This document shows, piece by piece, positions 10,083-18,199 of a DNA stretch of 64,000 nucleotides. The notes under the pieces were generated by a model. That model searched no databases. It was not told where the DNA came from and saw nothing but the letters and a program-made list of their open reading frames with translations. Position 1 is the first letter of the stretch, and every line of letters starts with the position of its first letter. Where the stretch lies: contig JAOSKU010000001.1 of NCBI GenBank assembly GCA_027493445.1, forward strand, positions 2,624,822 through 2,688,821, written 5' to 3'. A program made the translations under genes and the position numbers. Origin of the DNA: Thermoleophilia bacterium (GTDB lineage Bacteria; Actinomycetota; Thermoleophilia; RBG-16-64-13).

Positions 10083-10590
10083 GTCTCATCCTCTCCCCAC
10101 AAAGACTTGGCGCTTGAGGTGCCTGGCCAATACAGCCGGCCGGACCTCTGCAACTGCACTCGGCTCCCTCCTCCGTCACCCCCTTACATGCGCGGGTAGC
10201 TCGTCCCAGTGTGACCGGAACAGCAACGCGGGAGGCACTTCGACGCCCCTGGCGTCTGGTCTCGCGAGGCCGCCGCCAGTCCACAGGTCGCCCGCCCTGG
10301 CCAGAGACGGGCCGCGCCCAACCAGCGAGCCCCGCGACTGCATCTCTCACTATGTTCCGGGCAAGAACGTGGCAACGTCCTCCCGTCCTCGGAAAGCATG
10401 CGCAACCCCAAGAAAGATCCCTCGCCCTCTCTCCAGGCACCACCCTCCAGAAAAGGCCATCCGCAACCGCGGTTCCACCGCCTCTGCTCCACAGTACAAC
10501 GCATATCCGGGGAATGTCAACGTATCTGTCTGGTCTACTACACACTTGTAGTATGCTATGATCCGGTCTCGATCCTGACCAAGGAAAGCC
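10083..10590. other. Divergent intergenic region, 508 bp
   Basis: This gap separates the binding-protein gene (minus) from the HTH-phosphoribosyltransferase fusion (plus), so it must hold both promoters. On the plus side a TATGAT (10557-10562) is a good -10 box 28 bases before the start codon, but no good -35 is seen; an inverted repeat occupies that place. The rest is GC-rich with no convincing reading frame or repeat copy. Confidence 0.6.
10536..10553 (+). promoter_or_regulatory. Inverted repeat TACTAC-N6-GTAGTA overlapping the promoter of the HTH fusion gene
   Basis: A perfect 6-bp inverted repeat (10536-10541 and 10548-10553) sits just before the -10 box TATGAT, where -35 recognition would occur. 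The position suits an operator, most simply bound by the XRE-like domain of the downstream protein (autoregulation). The symmetry is directly visible; the binding partner is inferred. Confidence 0.5.
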
Positions 10591-11976
10591 ATGATCAACT
10601 CCGGGCACCAGAGGCTCAACTACACCGGGAAACGATTCTCCGACGCCCTCGCCGACCTGCTTCGCAGAGAGGCGGGCGACCCCCACGCACGAATCAACCT
10701 GCGTGAGTTCTTCGGTCGCGTCAAGGGATGGGAGTACGAAACACTGCGAAAGCAGATCGCCGGCGAAAGAGCCCTGAAGCCGGAGGCCATCGAGGCGATG
10801 GCCGCGGCTTTGGGAGTGGCGCCTGAGTACTTCCAGGAGTACCGGCGGTACCAGACCGAACGAGCGATCGCCAAGCATCCGGAGCTGGTCGACCTTCTCT
10901 ACGATCTGGTGGTGGATCGCGCCAAGTCCCTCGACGCAATCGCGGTACCGCTGATCTCTGTGGCCCTGGACGACCTGGCAGCGGGGGTCAGCCTCGACGC
11001 GGACCGGGCTTCGAGACTGGCCGATCTGCTCATGGACGGGCAGGTGGGGGACATCCAGGCCGCCGGTCTCCTGACCGGACTGCGGGTCAAGGGGGAGACG
11101 AGCGACGAGATCTTCGGCTTCGCCCGCGCCATGAGGCGGCGGGGCACGCCGGTGAGAGTGACCGGAGACGAACCACTGGTGGACATCGTCAGCACAGGCG
11201 GCGACAGACTCGCCACCTTCAATATCTCGACCACCGCAGCCTTCGTGGCCGCGGGTGCGGGAGTCCGGGTGGCCAAGCACGGCAGCCGGGGACAGACGTC
11301 CCACTCGGGCTCGGCCGATCTCATCCAGGCTCTCGGCGCGCGGATCGACCTCTCCCCCGACAGGATTGCCGCCTGCATCGAGCAGGTGGGCATCGGCTTC
11401 ATGTCCGCGCCCCTCCACTACGGGCCCGTCAGGCAGCTCGTGCCGTTGCGTCGCAGCCTCAACACGCGGACGATCTTCAACTTCATCTCCCCCATCCTGA
11501 ATCCGGCAGGGGCCAAGCGCCAATTGACGGGCGTGAGCGACATCCGTTACATGCCCTCGTTGGCAGAGGCGCTAGGTCAGCTAGGCTCCGAGCATGCGCT
11601 GTTCGCCCACGGCGAGGACGGGCTGGATGAGATCTCCATTAGCGGGCCCACGACGCTCATCGAGCTTCGGGATGGAGTCTGCAGCCAGCCATTCACCCTG
11701 ACACCGGAGGACGTGGGCCTCGAGCGCTGGCCGCTCAAGAGTCTGGTGGGGGGAGATCCCATCAAGAACGCCGAGATCACGAGGAGAGTTCTGGCGGGAG
11801 AATCCGGGGGCCCGCTCAATGTGGTACTGCTGAACGCGGGTGCCGCCATCCACCTGGCCGGCAAGGCCGATTCGATCCGCGGGGGGGTCGAGCTCGCCCG
11901 CGAGGCAGTGGTGAGCGGCAAGGCCTGGGGCACGATGGACGCCTTCATCGAGTTCACCCGGGCGAACGCTTCATGA
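10591..11976 (+). CDS. XRE-like HTH domain fused to anthranilate phosphoribosyltransferase (TrpD-like) domain
   Basis: A 461-residue two-part protein. Residues about 30-90 resemble an XRE-type helix-turn-helix (YETLRKQIAGERALKPE, then AAALGVAPEYFQEYR). From about residue 115 to the end it follows TrpD: STGGD at 201-205 (family GTGGD), TFNISTTAA, KHGSR at 229-233 (family KHGNR), SGSADLIQALGA, RTIFNFISPILNPAG and HGEDGLDEISISG. Two substitutions in phosphoribosyl-site motifs (G to S, N to S) make normal anthranilate chemistry uncertain. There are no other trp biosynthesis genes here. It overlaps the next gene by four bases and faces an importer operon. I infer a metabolite-sensing regulator or a bifunctional enzyme-regulator; a biosynthetic TrpD is the alternative. 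Confidence 0.85.
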   Translation: MINSGHQRLNYTGKRFSDALADLLRREAGDPHARINLREFFGRVKGWEYETLRKQIAGERALKPEAIEAMAAALGVAPEYFQEYRRYQTERAIAKHPELVDLLYDLVVDRAKSLDAIAVPLISVALDDLAAGVSLDADRASRLADLLMDGQVGDIQAAGLLTGLRVKGETSDEIFGFARAMRRRGTPVRVTGDEPLVDIVSTGGDRLATFNISTTAAFVAAGAGVRVAKHGSRGQTSHSGSADLIQALGARIDLSPDRIAACIEQVGIGFMSAPLHYGPVRQLVPLRRSLNTRTIFNFISPILNPAGAKRQLTGVSDIRYMPSLAEALGQLGSEHALFAHGEDGLDEISISGPTTLIELRDGVCSQPFTLTPEDVGLERWPLKSLVGGDPIKNAEITRRVLAGESGGPLNVVLLNAGAAIHLAGKADSIRGGVELAREAVVSGKAWGTMDAFIEFTRANAS

Positions 11977-12809
11977 GGCCCCTGCTGGACCACCCAGTTC
12001 TCGACATGCACACGCACCCGGTGGTGCCCGACGTGTGGCTGCCGGCGATCACAGCCTACGTAGAGCGGGGCAACCCCGCGGCCCTCGCTGAACCCGACCG
12101 CCTGGGCAAGGCCGGGGAGCTCCGCGGGCGCCTGGCGGAGCAGGGTGTCGACCACGCGGTCGTCATGGCCGAAGAGGCGCCCATCACCACCGGCATGGTC
12201 ACCAGCGAATGGATCCTCGACTTTCTCGCTGCGGAACCGTCCTTGCATGCCTTCGTCTCGCTCAATCCATTCCTGGAGGCCGATCTCGTCGCCCGACTGG
12301 ACCAGCTCCGTTCGTATGGGCGCGTGGCCGGGATCAAGCTGTACCCGTCCTACCAGCAATTCGCCCCCAACGACGCCCGCCTCTACCCCTTGTACGGCCG
12401 GGCGCAGGAGCTGCGCCTGCCGGTGACCTTCCACACCGGCACTTCGCGCTTTCCCGGCACACGGCTCAAGTACGCCGACCCGTTGCTGCTCGACGACGTG
12501 GCGGTGGACTTCCCCGAGCTGCCCATCCTGATGGCGCACTCGGGCCGAGGCGCTTGGTACGACGTGGCGGCCACGCTGGCCACCCTCCACCCGAACGTCT
12601 ACCTAGAGATCTCGGGGCTGCCGGCGCGCAACCTGCCCCGCTACTTCCCCGACCTGCACAGGCTCGCGAAGAAGATGATCTTCGGGTCGGACTACCCTGG
12701 ATTGCCTTCGGTCAAGGAGAATATCGAGATAGTCGCCGGCCTGCTGGGCCCGGAGGGCGCCCGGGCGGTTCTCTGGGAGAACGGAGCAAGGCTTCTGGGC
12801 CTGCACTGA
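11973..12809 (+). CDS. Amidohydrolase_2-family metal hydrolase
   Basis: A 278-residue TIM-barrel amidohydrolase of the ACMSD-like group. Metal-site residues are visible in order: DMHTHP near residue 11, TFHTGTSRFPG near 150, ILMAHSGRGAW near 190 and FGSDYPGLPS near 233. Members decarboxylate or hydrolyse small acids and lactones. The ATG overlaps the stop of the HTH-phosphoribosyltransferase gene (ATGA), so the two are made together, which suggests linked substrates. Exact reaction unknown; the absence of tryptophan-catabolic genes argues against kynurenine-pathway ACMSD. Confidence 0.85.
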   Translation: MRPLLDHPVLDMHTHPVVPDVWLPAITAYVERGNPAALAEPDRLGKAGELRGRLAEQGVDHAVVMAEEAPITTGMVTSEWILDFLAAEPSLHAFVSLNPFLEADLVARLDQLRSYGRVAGIKLYPSYQQFAPNDARLYPLYGRAQELRLPVTFHTGTSRFPGTRLKYADPLLLDDVAVDFPELPILMAHSGRGAWYDVAATLATLHPNVYLEISGLPARNLPRYFPDLHRLAKKMIFGSDYPGLPSVKENIEIVAGLLGPEGARAVLWENGARLLGLH

Positions 12810-12834
12810 GAGCTACGGACGGCACGGAAGACGC

Positions 12835-13488
12835 TCATGCCCCCGCGTCCACAATCTCAAGGAACGAGGCAAACGCCTCGAGATCCGCTTTGACAGACGC
12901 GAAGACCTGCCGTAATTCCGCCACCAGCCGCGCAAGTCGCTCAGGGGCTGGCAGGCTGCTGAAAAACGAAGCCCCGGCCCCCAGGCCGCACTGGGCGGCG
13001 CCATGCGTTGTCCTCAGTCGCGCCCGTAGCGCTGCTACGAGCGCTCCCTGCGTCCTGGCCTTGCGCGTACCCAGTGCACTCCGGCGGCGAAGCGTCACTT
13101 CTCAGCAGCCTGTTAGCTCGAACGCGTAGACGTTGCGCACGACGTGCCTGAAGCGGAGATACTCATCGAGCGCACGCAGCGTCCCCGGGGAGAGCACTGC
13201 TGGACGCAGTCCCGGGACGTCCACTACCATCTGGCGCAGGAGCTCGCGGTGCCATTCCGAGCTTGAAGGCGCGCTGCGGTCAACCGCCACCGCCACCTGC
13301 TCGAAGACACGTTCAAGGCCTGTGTAGAAGTCATGGAGGTTGAGGGCGACCGAGTCAAGCAGCAGATCTTTATCAGGGCCCTCCTGCGCCGCGGCGGCCA
13401 TGGCTCGCTCAACCCGGTCAATCACCTGCTCGGTCGCGCCGAGCTCCTGCCTGATCCGGCCCGCAACTACCAGGTAGCGCCCCGTCAC
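12835..13488 (-). pseudogene. HEPN-type partner of the nucleotidyltransferase, split by a 161-bp repeat
   Basis: The gene starts with GTG at 13488, overlapping the stop of the nucleotidyltransferase gene (GTGA). The first part (13113-13488) is an alpha-helical HepT/HEPN-like protein ending in LRFRHVVRNVYAFEL, which resembles the HEPN active-site helix but has Asn where the family usually has His. It then runs into the repeat and stops at once (TGC-stop). Downstream of the repeat, 12835-12951 encodes the natural continuation, APERLARLVAELRQVFASVK and a short tail. The domain was therefore interrupted by insertion. A truncated but active protein is possible; loss of function is more likely. Confidence 0.75.
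12952..13112 (-). repeat. Dispersed 161-bp repeat, copy 1 (inside HEPN gene)
   Basis: The element is bounded by a perfect 10-bp inverted repeat, CAGGCTGCTG at 12952-12961 and CAGCAGCCTG at 13103-13112. Its core contains the conserved hairpin CGTAGC-AGC-GCTACG. Three further copies lie at 13887, 43612 and 58439. It has no coding capacity of its own and behaves like a MITE. This copy is in minus orientation and has split the HEPN reading frame. No target duplication is obvious. Confidence 0.88.
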
Positions 13489-13865
13489 AACGCGACGCCT
13501 TCCCGCTCGATGACTTCCAAGAGCGACGCCCGGCAGGTCGATACGTCCAGCAGGCTGAGCTGGATCTCGGCGCTGAGATCCATGACTGCGCCCAGTGCGC
13601 CCAGGGTATCCTCTGGCCGCAGGCCCCAGGCGGCGATGTCCACGTCCGACCATTGCGTGAAAGAGCCGGCATGCACGAGGGAGCCGAAAACTACAACTCT
13701 GCTTGCCTGGAAGCGATCGCGGAGCAGTGCCGCCGCCTCGCGAGCAAGGTCCCACGCCCGCTTTTCCCGCAAAAGGAGTGCCTCTCGCTCGCGCTCCGCC
13801 CGCTCCCGCGCCCCGGCGCGATAGGCGGCCATGTCCTCGGCGGTCATGTCACGGGCGGTCGGCAC
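13485..13865 (-). CDS. Minimal nucleotidyltransferase (MNT-like, putative antitoxin)
   Basis: A 126-residue protein with a charged helical N-terminus and the nucleotidyltransferase signature VVFGSLVHAGS followed by SDVDIAAWG, the GS-x(n)-DxD pattern of the pol-beta superfamily. In MNT/HEPN modules this protein modifies or neutralises the HEPN RNase. The stop overlaps the GTG start of the HEPN gene, the usual pairing. The module is bracketed by two copies of the 161-bp repeat in opposite orientation; the second begins 22 bp upstream of this start codon. Confidence 0.8.
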   Translation of the reverse strand: MPTARDMTAEDMAAYRAGARERAEREREALLLREKRAWDLAREAAALLRDRFQASRVVVFGSLVHAGSFTQWSDVDIAAWGLRPEDTLGALGAVMDLSAEIQLSLLDVSTCRASLLEVIEREGVAL

Positions 13866-13886
13866 GGGTCCTCCTGATCAGAGCGT

Positions 13887-14047
13887 CAGGCCGTTGAAGC
13901 GTGACACTTCGCCGCCGGGCTGCGCTGGGCGCGGGCGAGGCAAGGACGCCGGGAGCGCTCGTAGCAGCGCTACGGGCCCAACCGAGGACAACGCATAGCG
14001 CCGCCCAGTGCTGTCCGGTGGCCGATGTTTCGTTTTTCAACAGCCTC
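13887..14047 (+). repeat. Dispersed 161-bp repeat, copy 2
   Basis: Same element as at 12952 but in plus orientation. The ends are CAGGCCGTTGAA (from 13887) and TTCAACAGCCTC (to about 14047). The CGTAGC-AGC-GCTACG hairpin is conserved, with scattered substitutions elsewhere. It lies directly upstream of the nucleotidyltransferase gene, so that gene's promoter must lie within or very near the element. Confidence 0.88.
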
Positions 14048-14204
14048 TTACGTGAACCGTAGCATAGAAACACGATACCATCATGCCTACATACAGGCTG
14101 TCACTGCCCTCGATTCCGAGCTGGGTTCCGCATAGCGAAAGACCGCGCCGGGCAGGAAGGGCAGGCAGCCGGCGCGCAACCCCAGCACCGAGGAGGACAG
14201 GAGA

Positions 14205-14657
14205 ATGGACGGACTGGAGCAGGCCAGAGACGCGGCCCTTGCCGGTTTCCGGGAGCAGGGGCCGGACCATCTCAACTGCGCTCAGGCCGTGGTCCTCTTC
14301 ACGGCCCGGGCCTTCGAGCAGGATGGGAGGGTCGTAGAGCTGGCGAACTACATGGGAGGCGGCGCGGTGGGGATGGGCCAACTGTGCGGTGCCCTGGCCG
14401 GCGCCGTGCTCGCCCTAGGCGTGCGAGACTACCTATCCCCCCAGGCCGGTCACAACGAGCTGCCGGCGAACAAGCAGACCCTGCAGCAGCTGATCGGAGA
14501 CTTCGAGCGGGACTTCGGAAACGCGACCTGCCGGGGCCTGACCGGCTACGACATCAGCACGAAAGACGGGTACGCAAGCTTCAAAGCGGACGAGATTTCG
14601 AGCCGCTGCGCTGACTACGTGGCCTGGGTGTGCGACCGTCTGGCCGGTGCCATGTAG
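14205..14657 (+). CDS. C_GCAxxG_C_C family redox protein
   Basis: A 150-residue protein with the spaced cysteines and glycines of this small family: HLNCAQAVV near residue 23, GQLCGALAGAVLALG near 63, ATCRGLTGYD near 106 and SRCADYVAWV near 134. Members are soluble, common in anaerobes and predicted to hold a metal or take part in redox chemistry; the function is not established. The start ATG follows GAGGAGGACAGGAG. It stands alone between the repeat-flanked toxin module and a PIN-domain remnant. Confidence 0.82.
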   Translation: MDGLEQARDAALAGFREQGPDHLNCAQAVVLFTARAFEQDGRVVELANYMGGGAVGMGQLCGALAGAVLALGVRDYLSPQAGHNELPANKQTLQQLIGDFERDFGNATCRGLTGYDISTKDGYASFKADEISSRCADYVAWVCDRLAGAM

Positions 14658-14828
14658 CCCCGCGACCGCCGACCGGCACACATGGCAGACCGCCCCTAAG
14701 CGGCGGCGGGCCGGCGGCGTCCTGGACGAGGGGCGTTCAGGTCAGGCCTGAAGGACGTGGCTGCGCGCCACGACGACTACCTCGCCGAAGGCCTACTTGG
14801 CGCGGACCGACGGGTGCTTGCCCCCTCG

Positions 14829-15075
14829 GTGCCAGGCTCCATCTTCCTCGATACATCCGCCCTCTATCCGCTCCTCGACGCGGACGCCGAGGCTCACGAG
14901 CGGGTTGGCGGCAGTGGCGGGAGCTGCTCGAGTCGGATAGCGGCCTGGTTACCACGAACTACACGATTCTCGAGGTCATGGCTCTTACCGAGCGCAGGCT
15001 CGGCGTGCCCGCTTTGGTGCTCTTCCGGGACTCCTTCTTGCCGTGGATTAACGTTGCCTGGGTCGACTCATTCCC
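14829..15075 (+). pseudogene. PIN-domain (VapC-like) toxin remnant
   Basis: From a GTG at 14829 the frame reads PGSIFLDTSALYPLLDADAE, the N-terminal acidic motif of PIN-domain ribonucleases. The frame then breaks near 14905, and the next frame continues with RQWRELLESDSGLVTTNY and ALTERRLGVPALVLFRDSF, again PIN-like. After about 15075 similarity stops and the 3' end of the opposing ATPase gene begins. The gene is therefore both frameshifted and truncated. Just upstream, ARHDDYLAEGL (about 14763) resembles the tail of a VapB-type antitoxin, but too little remains to call it. Confidence 0.6.
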
Positions 15076-15105
15076 TCGCCGCTCGCGGGGCGCTCGGCGC
15101 AGCGC

Positions 15106-16383
15106 TCAGCCAACGCCGAGAAACGATGCCAGTGGGACCGCCACGATGGTCCGGTCGATCACCCGTACGTCCTGCCCGAGATGTGCGACGATGCCGAGCC
15201 GGAAGCGGTCGCCGAGGTCGGCTCGAAGCGCACGGAGGCCGCTCACGTCATTCCGCGTCAGAGTCGCCGTGCTCTTGACCTCAAGGGCTACGACCTGTTC
15301 GCCGCGCTCGATCACAAGGTCGACCTCCGCGCCGGCTCCTGTTCGCCAGAAGTGATAGCGCGACGCGCCCGAGAGCCCGTCCCAGGCCATCACATCCGAG
15401 AGCGCGAAGGTCTCCAGGAGCGCGCCGTCCTTGGCGGAAGCCACAGCCGCACGCCAGTCGAACGCGTTTGCGGCCCAGGCCGCGGCCCCGCTGTCGACAG
15501 CGTAGAGCTTGGGTGACTTGACCAGGCGTTTGGCGACGTTGTGGAAGAACGGCTGAAGCAGCCGGATCTGATAGGCGACCTGGAGGAGGTTGAGATACCG
15601 GTCGACCGTGGAGTGCGAAACCTGAGCGTCCGCGGCCACGTCGCTCTTGTTGAGCAGGCCTCCGCTCCGTAGGAGAGCAAGACTCAGGACGCGACCGAAC
15701 TCCGGCACTCGGCTGATCTCCGAAAGTTGGCGCAGGTCGCGCTCGAGGAATGTGCGCCGGTAGCCATCGTACCAGGCCCGGCGGTTGTCGACGTCAAGCC
15801 TGAATGCCTCCGGCATGCCACCGGAGAGCGCCCGCTGTCGTGCCTCCTCGGCAGCATTTGACCCGACCGGCGCAAGTGAGGCCGCGAACTGCTCCGCCGA
15901 GTCCGCAGAAAACGCATCGTCCATGGCGCGTGGGCGCGTTTTGCCCGCCATCTCGGACCAGGAGAGAGGCAACAGTTCGAGGTACGCGGCCCTGCCGGCC
16001 AGCGACTCCGTGACCGTTCGCATGCCGAGCAGGTTCGCCGAGCCGGTAAGTAGAAAGCGGCCCGGCGTCGGATCGCGATCGACCGAGAGCTTGACCGCCC
16101 GTAGCACATCCGGGGCCCGTTGGACCTCATCGATCACCGTGAGGCCACCGGCCGAAGCCACCAGACCGTCAGCATCTCGTACGGCTTCGGAAAGCGTGAG
16201 CGGGTCGTCGAGCGTCAAGTACGTCCCACCGAGCTGCTCGACCACCAGGCGGGCAAGCGTAGACTTGCCCACTTGTCGGGCCCCGGTGACGACCACGACG
16301 CGGAAGGCGCCAAGGCGCTTCACCACGATGTCGCCCGCGTGCCGCGGCAGCAAGTCCGTAGCCATAGCTCGCATTTTAATCAT
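15106..16383 (-). CDS. AAA ATPase with DUF4143 domain
   Basis: A 425-residue protein of the AAA_14/DUF4143 type. Walker A is VTGARQVGKST near residue 34, Walker B LTVIDEVQRAPD near 80, and LLTGSANLLG near 111 is the sensor motif. The C-terminal half (VDLVIERGEQVVALEVKST) has the nuclease-like fold residues of DUF4143. These are common, often horizontally spread ATPases of unknown role. A second ATG (MATDLL) six codons in is an equally good start. The 3' end adjoins the truncated PIN remnant, suggesting rearrangement here. Confidence 0.85.
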   Translation of the reverse strand: MIKMRAMATDLLPRHAGDIVVKRLGAFRVVVVTGARQVGKSTLARLVVEQLGGTYLTLDDPLTLSEAVRDADGLVASAGGLTVIDEVQRAPDVLRAVKLSVDRDPTPGRFLLTGSANLLGMRTVTESLAGRAAYLELLPLSWSEMAGKTRPRAMDDAFSADSAEQFAASLAPVGSNAAEEARQRALSGGMPEAFRLDVDNRRAWYDGYRRTFLERDLRQLSEISRVPEFGRVLSLALLRSGGLLNKSDVAADAQVSHSTVDRYLNLLQVAYQIRLLQPFFHNVAKRLVKSPKLYAVDSGAAAWAANAFDWRAAVASAKDGALLETFALSDVMAWDGLSGASRYHFWRTGAGAEVDLVIERGEQVVALEVKSTATLTRNDVSGLRALRADLGDRFRLGIVAHLGQDVRVIDRTIVAVPLASFLGVG

Positions 16384-16691
16384 ATGTTGGTGAATCTACA
16401 AGGTACTGCCCTTGAGCCGGCCCCAGCCACATGGCCGCGCTCCTACCACGCGAAAGAGCGCTGGGCGGTGTCATCTCGGCCGGCCACTCTGCTGTCCATC
16501 CAAACGCCGCCAAGCGTGTTGCAGCTTCGGAGGCCGCTCGGGGGTAAAGCCCGGCCCCGTGCCAGGTAGAACAGTAGGGTAAGCTGGGAGAATGATCGGA
16601 TTGCGGACCTTGCTTCGACGAGGGGGATCGCTGGGTCCTGCTCCTCCGCTCCTCGCAGCCGGACGTCGACGACACGCCACAGGCGGGAGGA

Positions 16692-17534
16692 GTGGGCGAC
16701 GGCTACTTCTGGGGAGAGCAGGAGGCCGGAGAGACGGTGTGGGTCACCGCGACGCCCGCACAGCTGAGCGACTCAGCCCGCGATCCGGGGGTATGCTCGA
16801 ACCGGGTGGCCGGCTCCATCAGGGAAGGGCTGCTTCTGCCTGTCGCCTGGAACCCACTCGAGCAGCTGCGCGCCATGGAACCGGTCGGCCCGCTGGAGCA
16901 GCTGCCCGGCGAGAACTTCCGCCTCCGAGGGACCTTCACGCTGCTCCAGGTCGTTTCTCGGCTGATCGAACCTCTGGGGCAGCCTGGTGAGGGACACTTG
17001 GACCGCTACTTGGGGGCACCAGAAGACTACTTCACGGCTACAGTGCAGGGGACGCTCGAGGTCGACCGAGACGGCGTGCCCCGCCGTACGGAGTGGCAGC
17101 CCGACGCCGTGATTGAAGGCTCCCGCCCTCAGCCTGTCTCTGTTGTATGGCGAGTGGTCGACACGCCACCTCCGTCACTGCCGGAGGTGATCCCCTACGC
17201 CAGACTGCTGCTGGACGAGCCCTGGCCAACAGATTGGATCCCCAGCCACGAGATCGACCCGCCAAACCCCGACGGCGCCTCGATCACGCGCTACCTCGCG
17301 CAGCAGCGTGCGGCCCTCGAGAGTGCCCTGGACGAGCTCGGCGACGCCCTGATGCGGGCGCTCATCACCTTGCGCGAACCGACGAGCACCGACATTCTGC
17401 CGAGTTTGAACCTTCTCCCCGAGACGCGAGTGGAGTATTTCGAGTACGAGACGGCCGGCGGCCGGCGGGGACGAGTCGCGGCGTGCGATCGCCGGAGTGC
17501 CGAGGAGATCAGACAGGCGCTCTACCCCGATTAG
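16692..17534 (+). CDS. Hypothetical protein, about 280 residues
   Basis: I do not recognise this protein. It is acidic, Pro- and Trp-rich, with no membrane segment, signal peptide or cysteine motif. The listed start is GTG at 16692, but the frame is open back to 16596 and the upstream part (CFDEGDRWVLLLRSSQ) also looks protein-like, so the true start may be further upstream or hidden by a frameshift near 16592, where an ATG with a purine-rich leader lies in another frame. The C-terminal half has a helical segment, QQRAALESALDELGDALMRA. It stands alone between opposite-strand genes. Confidence 0.55.
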   Translation: MGDGYFWGEQEAGETVWVTATPAQLSDSARDPGVCSNRVAGSIREGLLLPVAWNPLEQLRAMEPVGPLEQLPGENFRLRGTFTLLQVVSRLIEPLGQPGEGHLDRYLGAPEDYFTATVQGTLEVDRDGVPRRTEWQPDAVIEGSRPQPVSVVWRVVDTPPPSLPEVIPYARLLLDEPWPTDWIPSHEIDPPNPDGASITRYLAQQRAALESALDELGDALMRALITLREPTSTDILPSLNLLPETRVEYFEYETAGGRRGRVAACDRRSAEEIRQALYPD

Positions 17535-17663
17535 TCCGGTCTCGCCGGAAACCGGTCGGACCGGGCACGTGCTTTTCCGCGACGCCGCAGTTTCGATCAA
17601 GGGCTGTTACAGTCGGCCGGAGCTCCGAACCCGTTGGCGGGCTCGGAAGGATCGTGGAGCCCG

Positions 17664-18098
17664 TTACCCCTGCAGCTCCTCCCACTTGTAATCGATCAGC
17701 TCGAGCAGAACTCCGTTGACAGCCTTGGGATGCACGAAGCCGTACTGGCAGTCGCGGAAGGGTCGCAGCTCCCCATGCTCAGGATCGGGGATGATGGGAT
17801 AGCCCTTCTCCTTGAGCTCGGCGACGGCCTCCGGAGCGCTGTCCACGTTCAAGCCGATCAGCATGATCCCCTCGCCCCGCTTCTCCACCCATTTGGCCAC
17901 ATCCCCGTCGGGTGAGGTCGACTCCATGAGCTCGAAGCCTACGTCGCCCAGCCAGTAGCGGGCCACCCGAATCTTGGATTCGGGATCCACGTAGGGATCG
18001 TCGGGCTGGGCCTTGCCCAGGATGGGCTCCCAGACCTTACGGGCCTCGTCGAGGTCCTTCACGGCTATGCAGATGTGGTCGATCTTGTTGATCTTCAT
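17664..18098 (-). CDS. VOC-family protein, methylmalonyl-CoA epimerase-like
   Basis: A 144-residue vicinal-oxygen-chelate protein with two beta-alpha-beta-beta-beta modules. It starts KINKIDHICIAVKDLDEA, with metal-ligand candidates His8, Glu in VGFELMEST and a final Glu in VNGVLLELIDYKW. Length and pattern fit methylmalonyl-CoA epimerase, which interconverts the R and S forms of methylmalonyl-CoA, but glyoxalase-like or dioxygenase-like roles are possible. It is separated from the redox operon by two strong hairpins, so its transcript level may differ. No methylmalonyl-CoA mutase gene is in the window. Confidence 0.75.
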   Translation of the reverse strand: MKINKIDHICIAVKDLDEARKVWEPILGKAQPDDPYVDPESKIRVARYWLGDVGFELMESTSPDGDVAKWVEKRGEGIMLIGLNVDSAPEAVAELKEKGYPIIPDPEHGELRPFRDCQYGFVHPKAVNGVLLELIDYKWEELQG

Positions 18099-18121
18099 AG
18101 AATCGCTCCCTCCCCGGGATG

Positions 18122-18153
18122 GCCGCCCGCCCGGGAGCTCCCGGGCGGGCGGC
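18122..18153 (-). terminator. 14-bp-stem hairpin before the VOC gene
   Basis: A perfect 14-bp GC-rich stem (18122-18135 with 18140-18153) with loop AGCT lies 24 bp upstream of the VOC start codon. With the hairpin at 18200 it forms a tandem pair after the ferredoxin gene. It has no T tract; termination, attenuation or mRNA stabilisation are all possible. Confidence 0.7.
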
Positions 18154-18199
18154 GCAGTTCTCCCCTGCTGAGTTCGGCGTTAGTGCGCCGGTCGGCGAC

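Noticed and set aside
10075-11523. A 482-codon open frame on the minus strand
   Set aside because: Antisense to the HTH-phosphoribosyltransferase gene and across its promoter region; no family pattern.
10591-11976. Thymidine/pyrimidine phosphorylase
   Set aside because: The glycine motif and the FNIST, KHGSR and GLDE series follow TrpD rather than nucleoside phosphorylases, despite the dihydropyrimidinase-like neighbour.
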